A DNA stretch of 64,000 nucleotides, from assembly GCF_032362555.1 (NCBI RefSeq), contig NC_083523.1, forward strand, positions 967,501-1,031,500, given 5' to 3'. The DNA comes from Amyelois transitella. Its lineage: Eukaryota; Arthropoda; Insecta; Lepidoptera; Pyralidae. Below the pieces are notes generated by a model, which was given only the letters and a program-made list of their open reading frames with translations, searched no databases and was not told the DNA's origin. The translations under genes and the position numbers were made by a program. Shown here piece after piece: positions 22,480 to 37,900 of the stretch. The first letter of the stretch is position 1. Every line of letters starts with the position of its first letter.

Positions 22480-22804
22480 TTCATGTTCTTTTTTATGTAT
22501 ACTATGAGGGCAAGGAAAGCAAAGTCGCGTGGGGTGATAGGCGGGGCGTACAGCTGCACCCGTAGGGCTCCGACGGCGACCCCGTCAGTCGTAGCGCGTC
22601 TTTCAAACACGTCACGGCCACAGAAACATTTTACGATAAGCCCGCGAAATTTTTTTTTTAAATACATCGCGCGCGAGGCAAATACATTAAAACCATAGAC
22701 TATAATATTTATTATTTATTTTTTTGAAGTGTATTTTCAGCCAGTATGTTTAGATAGACTTTTGGTAATTTTGTGAAGTTTTTGAATTGGCGGGTGCCGG
22801 GTTG
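22480..22804 (+). promoter_or_regulatory. nab: GC-rich putative promoter / 5' UTR of nab
   Basis: CpG-rich stretch just upstream of the nab start codon in otherwise AT-rich DNA. It contains a GTCAGTCGT initiator-like word near 22585. An in-frame TAA at 22766 precedes the first ATG, so the coding region cannot extend further upstream in this exon. The transcription start itself cannot be fixed from sequence. Confidence 0.4.
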
Positions 22805-22940
22805 ATGTGTGCGAGCGAGAGGGGTGATATGGAGAGTCCGGGAGAGGAGACGGGACGGAGCGCACCCCCCGCGCACCCACCCGTCCCCCCGCAGAACAAC
22901 GGCTCCAATAAGATTATAGGACGCAATGTGAATGGAACCA
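22805..22940 (+). CDS. nab: nab coding exon 1
   Basis: Encodes 45 residues starting MCASERGDMESPGEE and ending RNVNGT, with a Pro-rich middle. Donor GTAAGT in phase 1 fits exon 2 (joint codon ATG). The link across the 18-kb intron is inferred from phase and from this being the only good upstream coding exon on this strand. A second ATG at 22829 is the alternative start. Confidence 0.72.
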
Positions 22941-25900
22941 GTAAGTCACCACACTACTGTTTCTTTGCTTTCTTATAAAAACACTTATAATATAGGTAAT
23001 CAAAGAAAATCATTTAGAAAAATTAAAAATAAATTAAATTGTCCGCATATTTATTTAAGAATAGGGTAATTCAGTTTACACTAAAAAATAACAAGCAAAA
23101 CAACAAAATAATAATATCAACAAAATGTCATTAAATTAATTAATATACTTACCTATATTTAATTGAGTTCTAAGAAAAGACATCAACGAGTTTTTTAAAC
23201 ATATATTTGTGAAGTGTACTCTTAATCTAACCTTATTTTTAAAAAATAACTTATTAATAAATACATTTCAATCATAATTAAACAAAGTAAATACACAAAA
23301 TAGCTAGTCCCAAAGTTAGTTCGAGACTTAATAACACAATGAGTTACAAAACTAAACGATATATATATATATTTTTGTTACATGATATAGGTAAATTACA
23401 AAAAAATAATATATTATTATATATAATATATACAAGAAAAAGTATAGTCAAATAAAAATACATACATATAGTTACGTCTTTATCCCTCGCGGGGTAGGCA
23501 GAGCCAACAATCTTGAGAAGACCGATAGGCCACGTTCGGCTGTTTGGCTTAATGATAGAATTGAGATTCAAATAGTGACAGGTTGTAAGCCGATGGGCTT
23601 AAGAAGAATCCCAAGATTAAAAGACTCCAAAAATAAACGTTTAATTTTTAAAGAAGTAAAAAGTAGGCATCACGGCAAGTGGAACGATGTAGTCCTCTGT
23701 CTACCCCTCAGGGAATGAGGCGTGTTTTTATGTTTATTCATTTAAGTACACTGTAACAACTTGAACATACATAATTTCCTACAATCTACTTTTTCGCGCC
23801 AACACAGCAAAAACGAATGGATTCAAAGAAAATGGCGCTGGTGGGAATCGAAGTGGGTACTGTAATTTGCTTTTTTGCAACCACTGCGCCGTTGGGGCTT
23901 TTTGTGTGACCATCTCTTACGCGGGGCATTCTTGATCCGTGCCAAGCAATCTACTTTTATATACATAGGTTTAAACACGTCTTTTTCCCCTAACAAGGTA
24001 GACAGAGCCAGCAGTCTTGGAAACCACACGGTGCCGGGAACCACACGGCACAATTAAATTAAATTAGCATAGTACAACTAACTAACTACTAACCATTGGT
24101 TGAGGAAAATGTGAAACATAAATACACGAACTGATATCCACATTTTTTAACTATATTATGTATATCTTCCTGGCTTTAGTGTTATATCCATGGTTACACA
24201 TCCAGTTGCCTGAATGTGCAGATTTTCTCACGATGTTTGCCCTAACCTTAATAGCATCGATTAGTGTTCTAACTAATGATATAACTTTGAAAATAGTCAT
24301 TGGTACATGGCCGAAGTGGGATTCGAACCTGTAACTTTCTGCGCATCACGCAATATACCGGTCACCTTACTTATTCGAACATTGGCGCTCTTTATTATGT
24401 ACTAGCTGTGCCCGCGACATCGTCCGCGTGGAATAGTTATTTTGGGCATCATTGAAGCCCTCAAGGATGAATAATTTTCCCCGTTTTATCTTCACATTTT
24501 CCATTATTTCTTCGCTCCTAATAGTTGCAGCGTGATGTTATATAGCCTGAAGCCTTCCTTGATAAATGGTCTATGCAACACAAAATTATTTTTTGAATCC
24601 GAACCGGTAGTTCCTGAGATTAGTGCGTCCAAACAAACAAACTCTTCAGCTTTATAAAATTAGTATAGATATATGTATACATATAAAGGAGTAAGTAATT
24701 AGGATATTAGCAAATGTTTTAATTTGTAATTAATACATTTTAACTCTCATCTTTTACGTGTTTCAAGTTGCAAACTCCGTCATTATGATTTATTATTATA
24801 TGTATGTATATACAGTATGACATGATGATATACAGATGTCATGATAGATATAAAACAGGAATGAATGCAAGTATCGAGAAATTGCGTGCCAGACATACTT
24901 ACACAAAAAGAAGCGGCGGTTGGAAAAACCGTGGAAAACGTAAAAACTGAGCGCTCACAGACAGACAGGGAAAAACTAGCTCCATAGCTGTTTTCTCAAG
25001 CTACTATCTTATTCTACATATATAATCACGTCTTGCGGGATAGACAGAGTCTCGGTCTACCCCTTCGGGAAAGAGGCGTGATTTTATGTATGTATCTATC
25101 AAGGATTATAAATTTTAGATTCTTCTTTTAGGCGATAGGATAGCAGCCTGTCACTATTTGATTCTCAATTCCATCATTATGTCATCTGGCATCACAGAAG
25201 TCTTAGTCTATTTATACTGTCTCCGTCTACACCGTAAGGGACTAGGATGTGACATGTGTGGCGCAGTACCTAATGTGCTACATTTTCCTTAAAATCTTTT
25301 TATAACATCCACGAAATGTATAAATATTTTAAGTCTTTACACAGAAATTTGAAATTGATATGAAGAAGTACAAAAAATTTTTATGCAAATAGTTGCATAA
25401 AAATGCAGCGCTGCGGTATAAATCTTGCTTTATGTTGTAATAACTGCATGTGGGACAGGAAACGGACATGATGGTGCTTTTTATTATTTTAGACTAAGAG
25501 TATCTACATACAGTCTAACACTTTAAAAGTATTAAAGAACTTTGGACGCTTCTTTTAGGTGATGGGCTAGCAACCTCCTGAACTCCTGTACCTGACTTGG
25601 AAAATAGAATATATGATATGGGATGATTTCTAAGAAAAATTATACCTCTTTTCTTAAGGTGTTTAGTTTTTCAAATGAAATATTAGTATTTACCTATTTT
25701 GATATACACAGATTATTTAGCTATTCCATGGTTTGGAGTTGAAAATAGGTGTTCTGTTAACTATTAATTTTTCTTAAATGTAACTCTGCATTCTTATTAA
25801 AATATGTAACTATTCTTTAATAGACTATCTTATAAACAATCTGTTAATACTGGCTGGTTTCCGTTATTTAAACTTTTTTCCATTCTACACCCTCACAATT

Positions 25901-28900
25901 TTACAAACAATTCCATCATGCATTCTATTCAAATAAAGAACACGTTACGCAAAGATGCGTTCAAAACAGCATTACTTGTTAAGCGCCTTTTTTATTAACT
26001 TTTTTAAGTCTCTTTCATTCCTCATATCTTGACTTAGTCTATTTAACAATGCCGCTGTGTGAATATGCAAATCTCTTTTAATTGTCCCGCCATACAGTTT
26101 TTTAGTTCTATTTGTTGTCCAAACAGAGCGTAGTCTAAAGAGAAGTGATGCATCTGTCATTCGTGATATTAAACGCAATGTTTGCCACATTCAGAACGCA
26201 CTTTAATAATGACGAGTTTTTGCCGCCAACCAACTGGCGATGTTTTTTTTAAATAATGAAATATCTCGTAAGGAATGAAGCCGGAGTTTTTCAGGGTTAC
26301 CTCGGGCTCGATAATGCCTCTGAATTTTCATGAGTGCAATATTTATCGTGTTGACGCCATTATGTTCCACGGCGCAGACGTGTTACCATATACCCTTTAT
26401 TTATATGACAAAAAGTGTCGCGCGGAATATACCTTTATCGAATCGGTATTTTTTTACCGTTGTTAATTCCTCAGATAATGGCCGGAGTCAAATGACCGGG
26501 CGGCAATAAGAAACCAGGGAATTTCAGCAATGCAGCGCAGTCTTTTAAGCGGATTTTTTTGCTGAGTCGGACTCGGCCGCGGCTTGGGGGTTTTTTAGAG
26601 TCCCGATGAAAACCGTAATGGCATTTTATCGTGCATAAGAGCGGACGGAATCATTAATTATTTATAATAAGCGGCTAGCACTGAAAGCTGAATCCGCCAT
26701 GTTTATTTTCGGATGCGTTTTTCGGCGACGCGATTTTCTTATGCTGTTGTTTGACGATATCTTCGTCCTTGATTTTAATTTTTAATTAAAATTACTGCAT
26801 AACGAATTTAGCATTAAAAAGCAGGTTTCAAGACAAAAAAGCCGTTTCAAAGTCTAGATGCAGAATTCTTACGTCAAATTAATCACGCAGCATTTTTTTT
26901 TATTTTCTCTTTATATAGAGCAAAGAATATAGAAAGACGCCAAATCCATGGAGATAAGGGATTTCTATTAGGAGCATGAAAGTCGTTAAAAAAAACATTT
27001 GCTCACGAAAATCCTTACAGTAACAAACACACATTCTTACAATCAAGTATCTACACTAATTAAAACATACCTATAATTGTTAATAAACTAATTGTAACAA
27101 TACTCCTTGTCAAGTCCACCTGTTGTACTTAGGTACATTTTGTGTGCATAAAGTTAAAATAAATAAAATATGTAAAGGTTAATACACTGTTCAAACTGTT
27201 TCCCAAAATATATAAGCAGATCATTTGGCTTATGAAATAAGACTTACTAAAAAACTTATGTTTTGTGTGTGTGTGTGTGTATGTATGGTCACGACGTGAA
27301 TGCATTCCGCAACAGTGTAATTACTGATGTTTTTGCTGTGCACTGTCAATTGTGCTTTTTGTATTGCATCGGACTAATGGTAAGCCAGGTTGGCTCACTA
27401 GTAGGGCTATCGGGCATATTTTTTTAAGTACATACATAGGTACATATATAACAAACATACACCCTTGCGGGGTAGACAGAGCCAACAGTCTTGAAAAGAT
27501 TAAATGGCCACGTTGAGCTATTTGGCTTAATGATAGAATTGAGATTCAGTACATATATAATCACGTCTATATTCCTTGCGGGGTAGACAGAGTCAATAGT
27601 CTTGTCAGTTTGTTATGTGGGAGCATTCATATAATTATAGCGTTTAATACTTGTTGTCATAACGGCAACTGAGATAGGTACATCATCTGTGAAAATTCCA
27701 ACTGTGCCTAGCTTTTACGGTTTATGAGATACAGCGTGGTGACAGACTGACGGACAGCGAAGTCTCAATAATACATACATACAATCACGTCTATATCCTA
27801 TTCCATTTTTCTATTAGTCTCAATAATATCGTCCCGTTTTTAATCTTTGGTTACGGATTTCTAAATTTGATGGTGAATATTTCCGGTACCCATTTTGAGA
27901 TAGGTAACTATTTATTTATTTATTTATATATTTGTGTATACATCGAGGAAAAACTTAAAATAAAGAAAAATTCAGTACAATGGTACTATGCTTACCTATT
28001 TGTAGAGAATTTTTTTCCAGCAGGCTCACAAAAGGAAAGTGCAATGAAAGGCATAAGTAGGACTGTGTACATAATAATTAAGATATAAACTTACATTTGT
28101 GAGAGACCGTGTGTAACTAATGAGATATCATCTCTTAGTCCTCCCTTCTTAACCCTTCTTCTTCCACCTGGAGTTAGTCCCGGTAACACCCTCACCACTC
28201 CGGGGAGGAGCCTAGGGTACGCTTATGACCATGGATCCTGGATTGGGTGTGTCCGCTTTTTACACGAAGCGACTCCTATCTGACTTTGAAGGGGAAACTA
28301 ACGCGTAATAGATCATGGTTAATCATCCAGTTGCCTGAATGTGCAGGTTACCCCACGATGATTTCTCTTACTCTACTCCTTATTAAATCTCTTATGATAA
28401 AAAGAATATAATAATAGAGATAGTAAGGTAGCCCTATGAGTGGAAGTACTAGTTAGTACTTATACGTCGTTGAAACTTTTTCATTAGCGTCTAATCAATG
28501 TAATTGAGTCCAAGTTAAGATAATTAGGTTGTAAGCATTTGTGATATTCTTATTACTAATCTATGTTACGTTGAAGTATTTATTAATCTTGTTACTTCAT
28601 GTTTTGCTTTGTTTTTTTACTAGCTTTTGCTCGCGGTTGTACTCCAGTGGGAATTTCCTAAAAGAAACAGCTTAATCATGATAATTTTGTCTGTCTTTGT
28701 AAACAATATCAACAAATTCGGTTCAGTAGGAGTACTTACCTACCAGGAAATATTTTATCTTCCTTCACTATGTCTGACGGCGCAGCATGCTATGTACCTA
28801 CCAAATTTAATATACAAACATACATGTTATCACGTCTTTATATCCCTTGCGGGGAAGACAGAGCCAATAGTCTTGAAAAAGACCGAAAGGCTACGTTCAG

Positions 28901-31900
28901 CTGTATTGTGATTTTTCAGATTCAAATTGTGAGGTTGCTAACTCATCGCCTACAAGAAGAATCCCAAATTTATGAGCCTATACCTTAGTCGCTTTTAACG
29001 ACATCCAATCCATGGGGTGAAATGGAGTAGTCCTATTCTTCAATGCCGGGAACCATAGTACATGAATTATTAAAAAAGTATGTCATGGGTACATTCGGCA
29101 CAAACAAAAAAAGTTAAATGTTTTTTTCTTTATAAGTATTACTATGTATTTTTTTCTAAGAAGTGTATGTAAGTTAAACAAGATATCATATTAATTCTTA
29201 TAAGTCCTAACTATTAAGAGTAGAGTTACATTCTACTGCACCATTGTGATATTTTATCAACATCCGCCTTAAAAAAAAATGGCTGAATTAAATCGTAACT
29301 TGACACGATAAAGAACAGTCTTAAATAATGGGGCAATCATAAACATCAATAATATAGGTATGACTTAAGATTTTTTCAATGTTAAAAAAATTTGTATATA
29401 GTTGTTTTTTTAAGCGATGGGCTAGCAACCTGTCAGTGTTTGAATGAACAGCTAAATGTGGCCGGTCTTTTTTTTAACTTGGCTCTGTCCACCTCGCAAG
29501 GGATAAAGACGTGACTATATGTATGCATGCACGTATGTATGTTAATAAAACCTTTTTTTTGTGAATAAATTAAGTTTGTTACCTCTTCACGGGTTATTTA
29601 CTGAATTCTTTCTGAATTTCTTGAAATCCAGAAATATATAATAAAGAGTCTGGAGAAGTACTTAGGGTACCTTTCAACACTATAGTTCCCGAGGGATTTA
29701 CGAAATCCCTGTATTATTTTACTAGAGGCCGCCCGCGACTTCGTCCGCATGGAAACCCTATCAATCCCGCGGGAACTCTGGGATAAAAAGTAGCCTATGT
29801 GTTATTCTGGGTCTTCAGCTACCTACATACCAAATTTCATGGTAATCGGTTCAGTAGTTTTTGCGTGAAAGAGTAACAAACATCCATACAAACTTTCGCC
29901 TTTATAATAGTAGTAAGATAGAAGCTGCGGATAAAAGTTAGTTCTAAATAAATGACCATAGACAATCAAATCAGTGTTCTAGTGGCCGACTGACATTTTT
30001 TACGAGACATTTTGAGGTCAGAAACAAAATCTTAACCCTTCTAAACCACAAAACACCCTGGACAGGTCTCGATCTAATCTCAATACAGCTGCTTGGCAGA
30101 TGTTCACGCGTTTTGACGGACAGACAAACGCATACATTACAATACACCACACAAATTTCAACCTTAAATCACTCATGTAAGACACAAAATGGCGTATTAA
30201 TTTTCGAAAAAAATGATACAGGTAAGATCGAAAAAGAGGAAACAATTGTTCAAATCCTATTTCCGTAGTCATAAGGTTCAATTTTGATTTGTTTACGTTT
30301 TTGTTATTAAGGTCATCGACCTTGTTTTTTTTAAAATATTTTTGATACTTTTTATTGTTTACTCAACAAAAGGCAAGTGTCGAAAGTGTTTAAAATGCAT
30401 TGAAATGTTTAACAGATTTTGATTAACCGTCAAAATTTAGGAGCACCTGTAGGAGGTTATTTTGAATTGGAAAATAGGCACAGATTAATGTTTCGTTGCT
30501 CTAATGAACGAACTGTATACACGTGTTAAAAAAATCTTGTTAAAGTTACTGTACTTAATAGTTTAATAAAAAATAAATGTAGGAAGTATAGTTATTAAAG
30601 TAATTTATTCCTACAGAAGATAGAAGGAGAAAAGAGGAGAAAATAATTAGTTTAAAATGTCTATATTATTCAACGTAAAAATTAAGAATCTTTGACAATT
30701 AAAATTATTTTTGGCATATGTATCTCTAACAAAACAAAATCATGGCTACCGTTACTATGGTGTTTACCAAGAAATATACCTACAATAAATTACAAAAGTT
30801 TAGTCTTTTCAATTATAAAGAAGGCATTTGTCAGTAATTAATGAATAAATTAAGGACCACGTACTCTAGAAAATATACCGTAAAAAATGACAACAACTTG
30901 TGTACAAACGTAGAAGGATACATGTTATTATGTAAAAATTAACAAATAATTATTATTATTTACAAGGGCCTCCACAGAAAAGAGGTAAATTTGGAATGTA
31001 ACAATTCGAGTACCTTTACATACTTACATACACATGTCGCACGTCTATAAATATAAGTCTATAACAGTCATGAAAAGACTGAAAGGCTACGTTCAGCTGT
31101 ATGGCTTAATGATAAAATTGAGATACAATTAGAGATAAATAAAGATCTCTATATAATGAGATGGAGATGAGATATGATTGAGTGACAGGTTGCTAACCAA
31201 GTAAGCCTAACCCTTTGTCGCCTTTTACGACATCCATGGGAAAGATATGGAGCGGTTCTATTCTTAAGTGCCGGCAACCACACGGCACTTTACGTAGATA
31301 AAAAGCCAATTTGATTGACAAAACTCTGATTAATTTACTTCCCACTTTTAACATGGCGTTCGGCACAATATGATAGTTTCATATCAATTTAAATTTGTGA
31401 AGTATCTTGACTGTGTTAATCAAAAAAATATACATTTTACTGCACAAATCGCATTGAATAATGCAGTATACCACACCAAAGATCAACTATAGTCCCACAA
31501 AAAAACAAAATCAAAGGCAACTGTCGAATGACCCCAATGATACGCACATAACCAACTTTATAATAAAGTCGGTTAATCATATTTCACGCGATTATAACCT
31601 TTATTCACTTAAAGTTAAGGAGAACCCATATTTCTAACGTTACAAAAAATTTGGTAAGATCTTAATGACAGGATACTAAATGCGGTTATTGTTTATTTGC
31701 TTGTAATAAAATTGTGTTTTTATGTTCGTAAAAAATTGTAATATTGTTTTTGTGAGGTCTCATAATAATACTCTTTCTTTATAAATTTTATGTTACTTAA
31801 TGGTAGTACTAAGCTCTTGAATAAAGTAATTTTTAAAGTAAATAGTGTGCTTACTTTTGGAGTATGAGGGTATTCAAAGAGAATGCAAACTCCTGCCTTA

Positions 31901-34900
31901 CCTACTTCAAATTTCTTCATATTTATATACACATAGTCAAGTCTATATCCCTTGCGGGGTAGGCAGAGCCAACAGTCAATCCAAAAGACGGATAGGCCAC
32001 GTTCGGCTATTTGCTAGCTCATCGCCTACAAGAGGCATTTCAAGTTAGTAGGAATTTCTTAATTATTTTAAATTTATTGATAGTCCACAGTTTGAGCTAT
32101 TTTATTAACCCACTTAATATGAGAGGAGGGTTTCAATTCTCAATTTTTGATACAACATAAATATACCTACTAAATTTTACGAGAAATGTTTTAGAAATTA
32201 GAATGAAAGGCACTTAATTCGATTAGTCCCTGGGGCCCATTAAAAAAATTCAATTTAAATCGATCGATTTCTTAACACCTTTTGATAGATTATTTCCAAT
32301 AAACGTGTTAGGAACCCCCAGGCGAAAGGGTTGACTTTCAATTTCTTCACTAATTAATTAACGTTCCTAACATATGTTTAGACATGTCGGTGTCACGCTT
32401 TCTCCAGGAATAAGCATTAAAATATATTAGCCTACATCTTACCCTTTGCCACCTGTTGGTTAAAAAAAAATAACGTCAGTTGTTCATTTTCCCGCCCTTT
32501 TTGTGGCACCCGCAGCTTCGAAGATTTGTTTTATTTCTTTTTAATTGTCAATTCGGATCAATGATGGCAGGCATCCGTGCTTTTTTAAAGGGTTAACTGA
32601 TTTCTGACCAGCGAGACGGAAGTAACATGTGTCTTCCCGAATCGTCATTATATTTAATTTTGTGGCCCATCGACACTTAAAAATCTGATGGTTATTTTAT
32701 TCCTATACTTTATTATAAGTAAAAAATCTTTTGTCGTAAATTCGAGAGACAGGTACCGTATTATAACAAATTTCCGGATTTTTCGCTTCAAATGTTTTAT
32801 TCACAATTTAAATAGCGCGATATGTTATTTTATTTTGTAAAGACTTAAAAAAAATGTAGTTTTTTTAGTGCTTACTCGTACATGAAATTTTCTTATGACA
32901 CAACAGGGTAGACATCGATTTAATCGTTTTCTCACCAAATTCAACAAAGAGCATAAAATGTAAACAGAAAAACGTGTAAAAACAAAACCCCTATCTAAAC
33001 CTACATTGACTGAACAAAGATACAGACAAAAAAACGCGGGAACGCCATCATAGTCTATGCTTCATAACTTTTTTATCCACGGCACCTGTAGCAAGGGAGG
33101 TATGGAAGAGGGCTAGAGGATAATGCTGAAAAAACGATAGAAAAACCTTACTAATGATTCAAACGTGAGAATCAGTTTGATGAGTGGTTTTTGTGAGTTT
33201 ATTTTCTTTTGATTGTATCTACGTTGTAAGTACAGACCAGATAACTAGATTATACGAGACATACACAAATTAATGTTTCAAATTCAAATTCAAATTCAAA
33301 TTCAAACTTTTATTTGCATAATATGAGTACAACAAGGTCTTAAATATAATGTATAACAGATCTTCATATTTACCCTTTCGGGTGTTGCAAACATTTTTAT
33401 GTATTAGTAGACATACAAACTTATACATAAAGGTACCTACTTAGTATCACATTATAATTTTAAATCTAATTAGAATTGTTTAAACCTAGTATTGCACAAT
33501 TTATATTTATCTGTTAATAGGTGCTTATTTATTATTGTGTGTTTAATGTTATCTTTAACTTGTAGTTTTCTTTCCTAATAAAGGCCTGGTTTTACTTGTC
33601 TTGGTTAGATTTTTTGTTTTTAAATATCGCACATACAAAACCATGAATGTACTCGTGGTATAATGAATTTCCTTCAAATGGAATTCAAAACATTCACCAC
33701 CTTTACCAAATTAATCAGATCGTAACAACACTCTTAGATCGATGTTTAAACCCATATATTATTCACTCTTCAGTAATAACTCTTTTTTGGACCGACATCT
33801 GACTGTCCACTCGCGCCCCATTTTAGTTTTTTATCAAATCTAAAAGCACTCTTCATTTTTTCTCTATGGTTTGTTTGGCGTTCTCACGGAAAAGGATGAA
33901 TGGACTGGTATCCTCGCTTGTACTCGTTTTAAGAAAAAAAACACGGAAGGGTTGCCAGTACTAAAATTAATAGTTTGTTTTAACTGTAAGGTGCTGTGGG
34001 AATAAGTGACCCCTATGAATTTATTTTTTGAGTTCCGGTAAGATGTTTTGATGAGAGGATGTGGACACAAAAAGTATTTAATATTCATACAACTGGACCG
34101 AGAGGGTCATGTTTCTCAGATCTATCTTGCTTTATTTGAAGTCGTGGGGGACTTTTTGTGGCATGAGAAAGGTGCGTCCATTTCAATGGTTAGATGCAAA
34201 TGTTATTAAAATGTTTATTATTGCTATTCAATGTTGTAACGGTTATATTTTGGCCATTTTGTTTCACAGCTTGATTTTATATCAGCATTTACCTATTTCA
34301 TTTAACAGATAAGAAAAGCAAGCTGAGCTAAAGTGGCTGCTGACTCTACCTTTTGCAATGCGCAAAAATCTTTCTCCTAAATTCCTCTATATAATGGAAT
34401 AGAATAAGCAGTCACGTTTATCTTTATAATAGAGCTTCGTTTATATATGTGATCTCAATTTAAGATTTAGTAAAATAAATTATGAACGATTTAGAATTGT
34501 GCCATATAAAGCCAAAGCCTACTCTAGGTTAACGAGGTTATAGGTTTAATCAGATTCACTGTTATTAGGTAACCGCGATTTTGATATTTTGTATAATTTT
34601 AAATTTGTTTACATAGTTTTTAAGAAAGGCAAGTTATAATGAAAATTAAAATCAATAAATAAATAAATATATGTATATATTTAGCAGCTGACATATTTTA
34701 TGACTGTTCTTTGCTCCAAGAAGAAAACCGAGTAACAATTTACCAAAATTACAATTACTACAATTTGTGCCAATAAAGGATTGCTTGTGTGACAGATGGC
34801 CGTCGGGATGATTAGGGTTGTGCAAAAATAATATACAAGTTATTTTAACGAGCGACATTTGTACCTACATAAGTTTATAATAAATTATATCAATAGAATT

Positions 34901-37900
34901 CCCAAAATTACCTTAATTCATCCATGATTAATTTAATTAACATAAATGTTGCCGATACGGGCATAGCCTACTCAGGCTATTATATTTATCTTATTTTTAT
35001 CTAAGTACCAATAGACGGAAACTGACTGGCTAGACAAATCATCAGAAAGCAAACCCTGGGCCATAAAGAACCGAACAGTGCAATTTAGAACAAACTAAAT
35101 ATGAGAGGTTTGGTTGGTTAAAAATAGATGAATATTGATATAATATGATTACAGATAAAAACGTCTTCATAGTGTTAGAACGTGGGTCTGTTTTAAACTA
35201 AGGCATTTTCATGGTATTTTTTCTTCAAAAATTCAATTGACTTTGATTTACTTAAATTTACTATTTTTGTTTTGAGTTGTGAGGTTTTCTTTCAACAAGT
35301 CTTCAGTATTTTGAGTAATATGACCAAACAGAAAATTTCATTCTTATATCTTCAAAAAAAAAATTACTCTGCCAATGCCGGGGGTGGTCGAAACGACCCA
35401 CATTAAAAAAAAATCTTTAAAAAATGGTTTAAAAACGTGTTGCGTAGGCGAGGTGCTAACGAGTTGCCCTCTAGCGGCATCAAGGTATCAATTAGACATA
35501 CAACTTATAATGGGAACATGTGTAAATGTTCTAAGTGGCGCTTCGGGCTAAAGGGTCCCTGTGGCTTTTCAGTTTATTGCTTTTTATGCGGCAAATTTCA
35601 ATTTACATTTTTAATTTTACTGTCTTCATGCAAATGCGATATAAACCGGTTTGGTTGAAGTTTTTTCTGATATTATTCTGCTTAGAGAGAAAAAGTAATT
35701 AACAAAAATAATAAAAATTTGGTTATATATAAAAATAGATTTAATTTTTGAAATATATTACCAGGTTTTAAATTCATGTAATTTTTTTAATTAGGTATAT
35801 CATTGCGTTGGTAAATTACCGATTGTTAAGAAAAGTATGTAAATACTTAAACTTAAACTGGAGCAACTTGTGTCGGGTCGCGGGTCGCGGGGTCGCGCCG
35901 ACCGAACAAAAGGTTTTTTGCGTCCCGGCAGCCGAAGGGTTGTGGGGATCCTGTTTGAAAATTAGGGCTGTCGATGGATTCGGTGATTGATTTTGACTGA
36001 TCAGTTTTATATTTAGACACATGCATGCTAATTACTTGACTACGTTATTTCTATTAATCTTACTAAATACAAAGATAAATAAAAAAAAGAGTAAAAATTG
36101 AATAGAATTCTATTTAAATTATGAACCTACACTTGAATTTTCTTAATTAATATGGCTGTCATTACAATGGAATATTGTAAAGCCCGAGATTTGTGTTTGA
36201 TTACTAACGTGAACAAACATTTTGTACACGAAACTTTCCCAAGTTGGCGACTTAAGCAGTTCATCCAATATCCCACTTCTGAACAATAGCCTTCTCCCTT
36301 TTTCCAGTCCTCCCTTACCATTGGGATCTATCCATATCTCACCGATAGCTCTCAGATCAAAATTAAAAACATTTATACTTAGTAAATTTTTAAAAAAAGG
36401 TGCAGCCCTACGACCCAAATAAAGACTGGATCCAGCTATAACCGGGATGGGTAGAGTATCTCGTGGTAGCTCGCAAAAAACCGTGAAGGTCGCCGATTCT
36501 GGGCCTGATCGGTCAATTTATCCAATAAATAATGCTTTCGTTTCTCAAAATTTCCTTATCAAACGTCAGAAAATAAACTACAAAAAAATTATTGATGACA
36601 AACTAGTTACTTACAACTTCTTAGTTTGTAATTTGATAATCATACTTGTAATGTTTAGATATTCTTGAATATTGTTAACAGAAGTATATTACATATTAAG
36701 ACATACTATAATACTTCTTATTTTTAAGACTGTTGACTCTGTCTACCCCACAAGAGATATAGAAGTGATTACATGTACGTATGTATGTAGAAGTATATTA
36801 AGTGCCTGTATAAACCGTTAGGTACTACAGAATTATTTTGGTTTACGCTTCGCTCATGGTTTATGTCTCTACTTTTACTTAATTTAATTTTTTTTTACAA
36901 TTTTGAAATTTATGGTAGAACGAAATTTATAAACAAAACCAACATTATTAATTTATTTTATACCATGCAGCAATCTTAAAACATGCATATAATAAACATT
37001 AAACGCGTAATTACAAGGGACCAAAAGCTGAACAAAAACCCCGAAATGCACATGTCCGTCTGACGATCTAATTTCTTTATTATATTTGATTAACCCTTCA
37101 AATGCGGTGTTGTAATTATAAAACAGATGCAGCTCTGATTAATTATAATAAAAAGCGTCCGGTCAACGCCACCTGCCCCAAATCTCACTTTCGATCGAGA
37201 AAAAAGAAAAAATAACTCACCGATAGTTTTTTTCGGACAAATCTCGTATGTAAATCGCCGAGTCATTGTCTTTTGTCGGTTTTTTCGAGGACGGAAGTCA
37301 TATGGGGCTTTGATTTGAGTTATCCAAGTTTTTTGGTCGTCATCAAAGATTTTGGTAAGACAAAAAGATACTTTAGAAGTTTCTGGGTCAAGTTATAAAA
37401 GTAATAAGTAGAAGTTTAAATTTTCTAGAAGTAAACCTAAGAATTTTCTTCAAATCAACGTTATTCCCACTCCCTTAGTCTCTTGGTAAAAATTTATTAC
37501 AAAGTCAATTAATTCTTCTAATTCTCAACAGATTAAAGAAACTAAGACATTCAGTTGAAAATTTCGCACGGAACTAACGCCTAAAAAAAATAAAAAGTTC
37601 TTTCCTCGAGCCGTTAGCGCGTAACCTGCACAATAAACTTATTAATATTCATAAACTAAGACACTATTACGCATATCAATCACACGGTGCAAGTGCTAAA
37701 AAATACCTAATAGAATGCACGAACACATCCCGCCATCTTTGTCTTCTATCATTAGCGCCTTTTTATTCCGTGAATCTTTTTATCATTCGAACTTTTTAAA
37801 TTTCGAACGCGACAATGGCATGTTTTTGTTTATCCGCTAAAGGAATTATTGAGATTAGCTTTTATTCAAATTATGCGCGGGCATAGACAACCAGGTAGGG

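Noticed and set aside
22458..22698. Opposed open frames of about 70 codons upstream of nab
   Set aside because: Same stretch open on both strands, low-complexity ends; explained by the GC-rich promoter.
30018..30281. 87-codon minus-strand frame
   Set aside because: No recognisable motif, Cys/Phe-rich random composition, no splice or promoter context.
35437..36022. Open frames around 35.4-36.0 kb
   Set aside because: Open on both strands at the GC island; no family resemblance.
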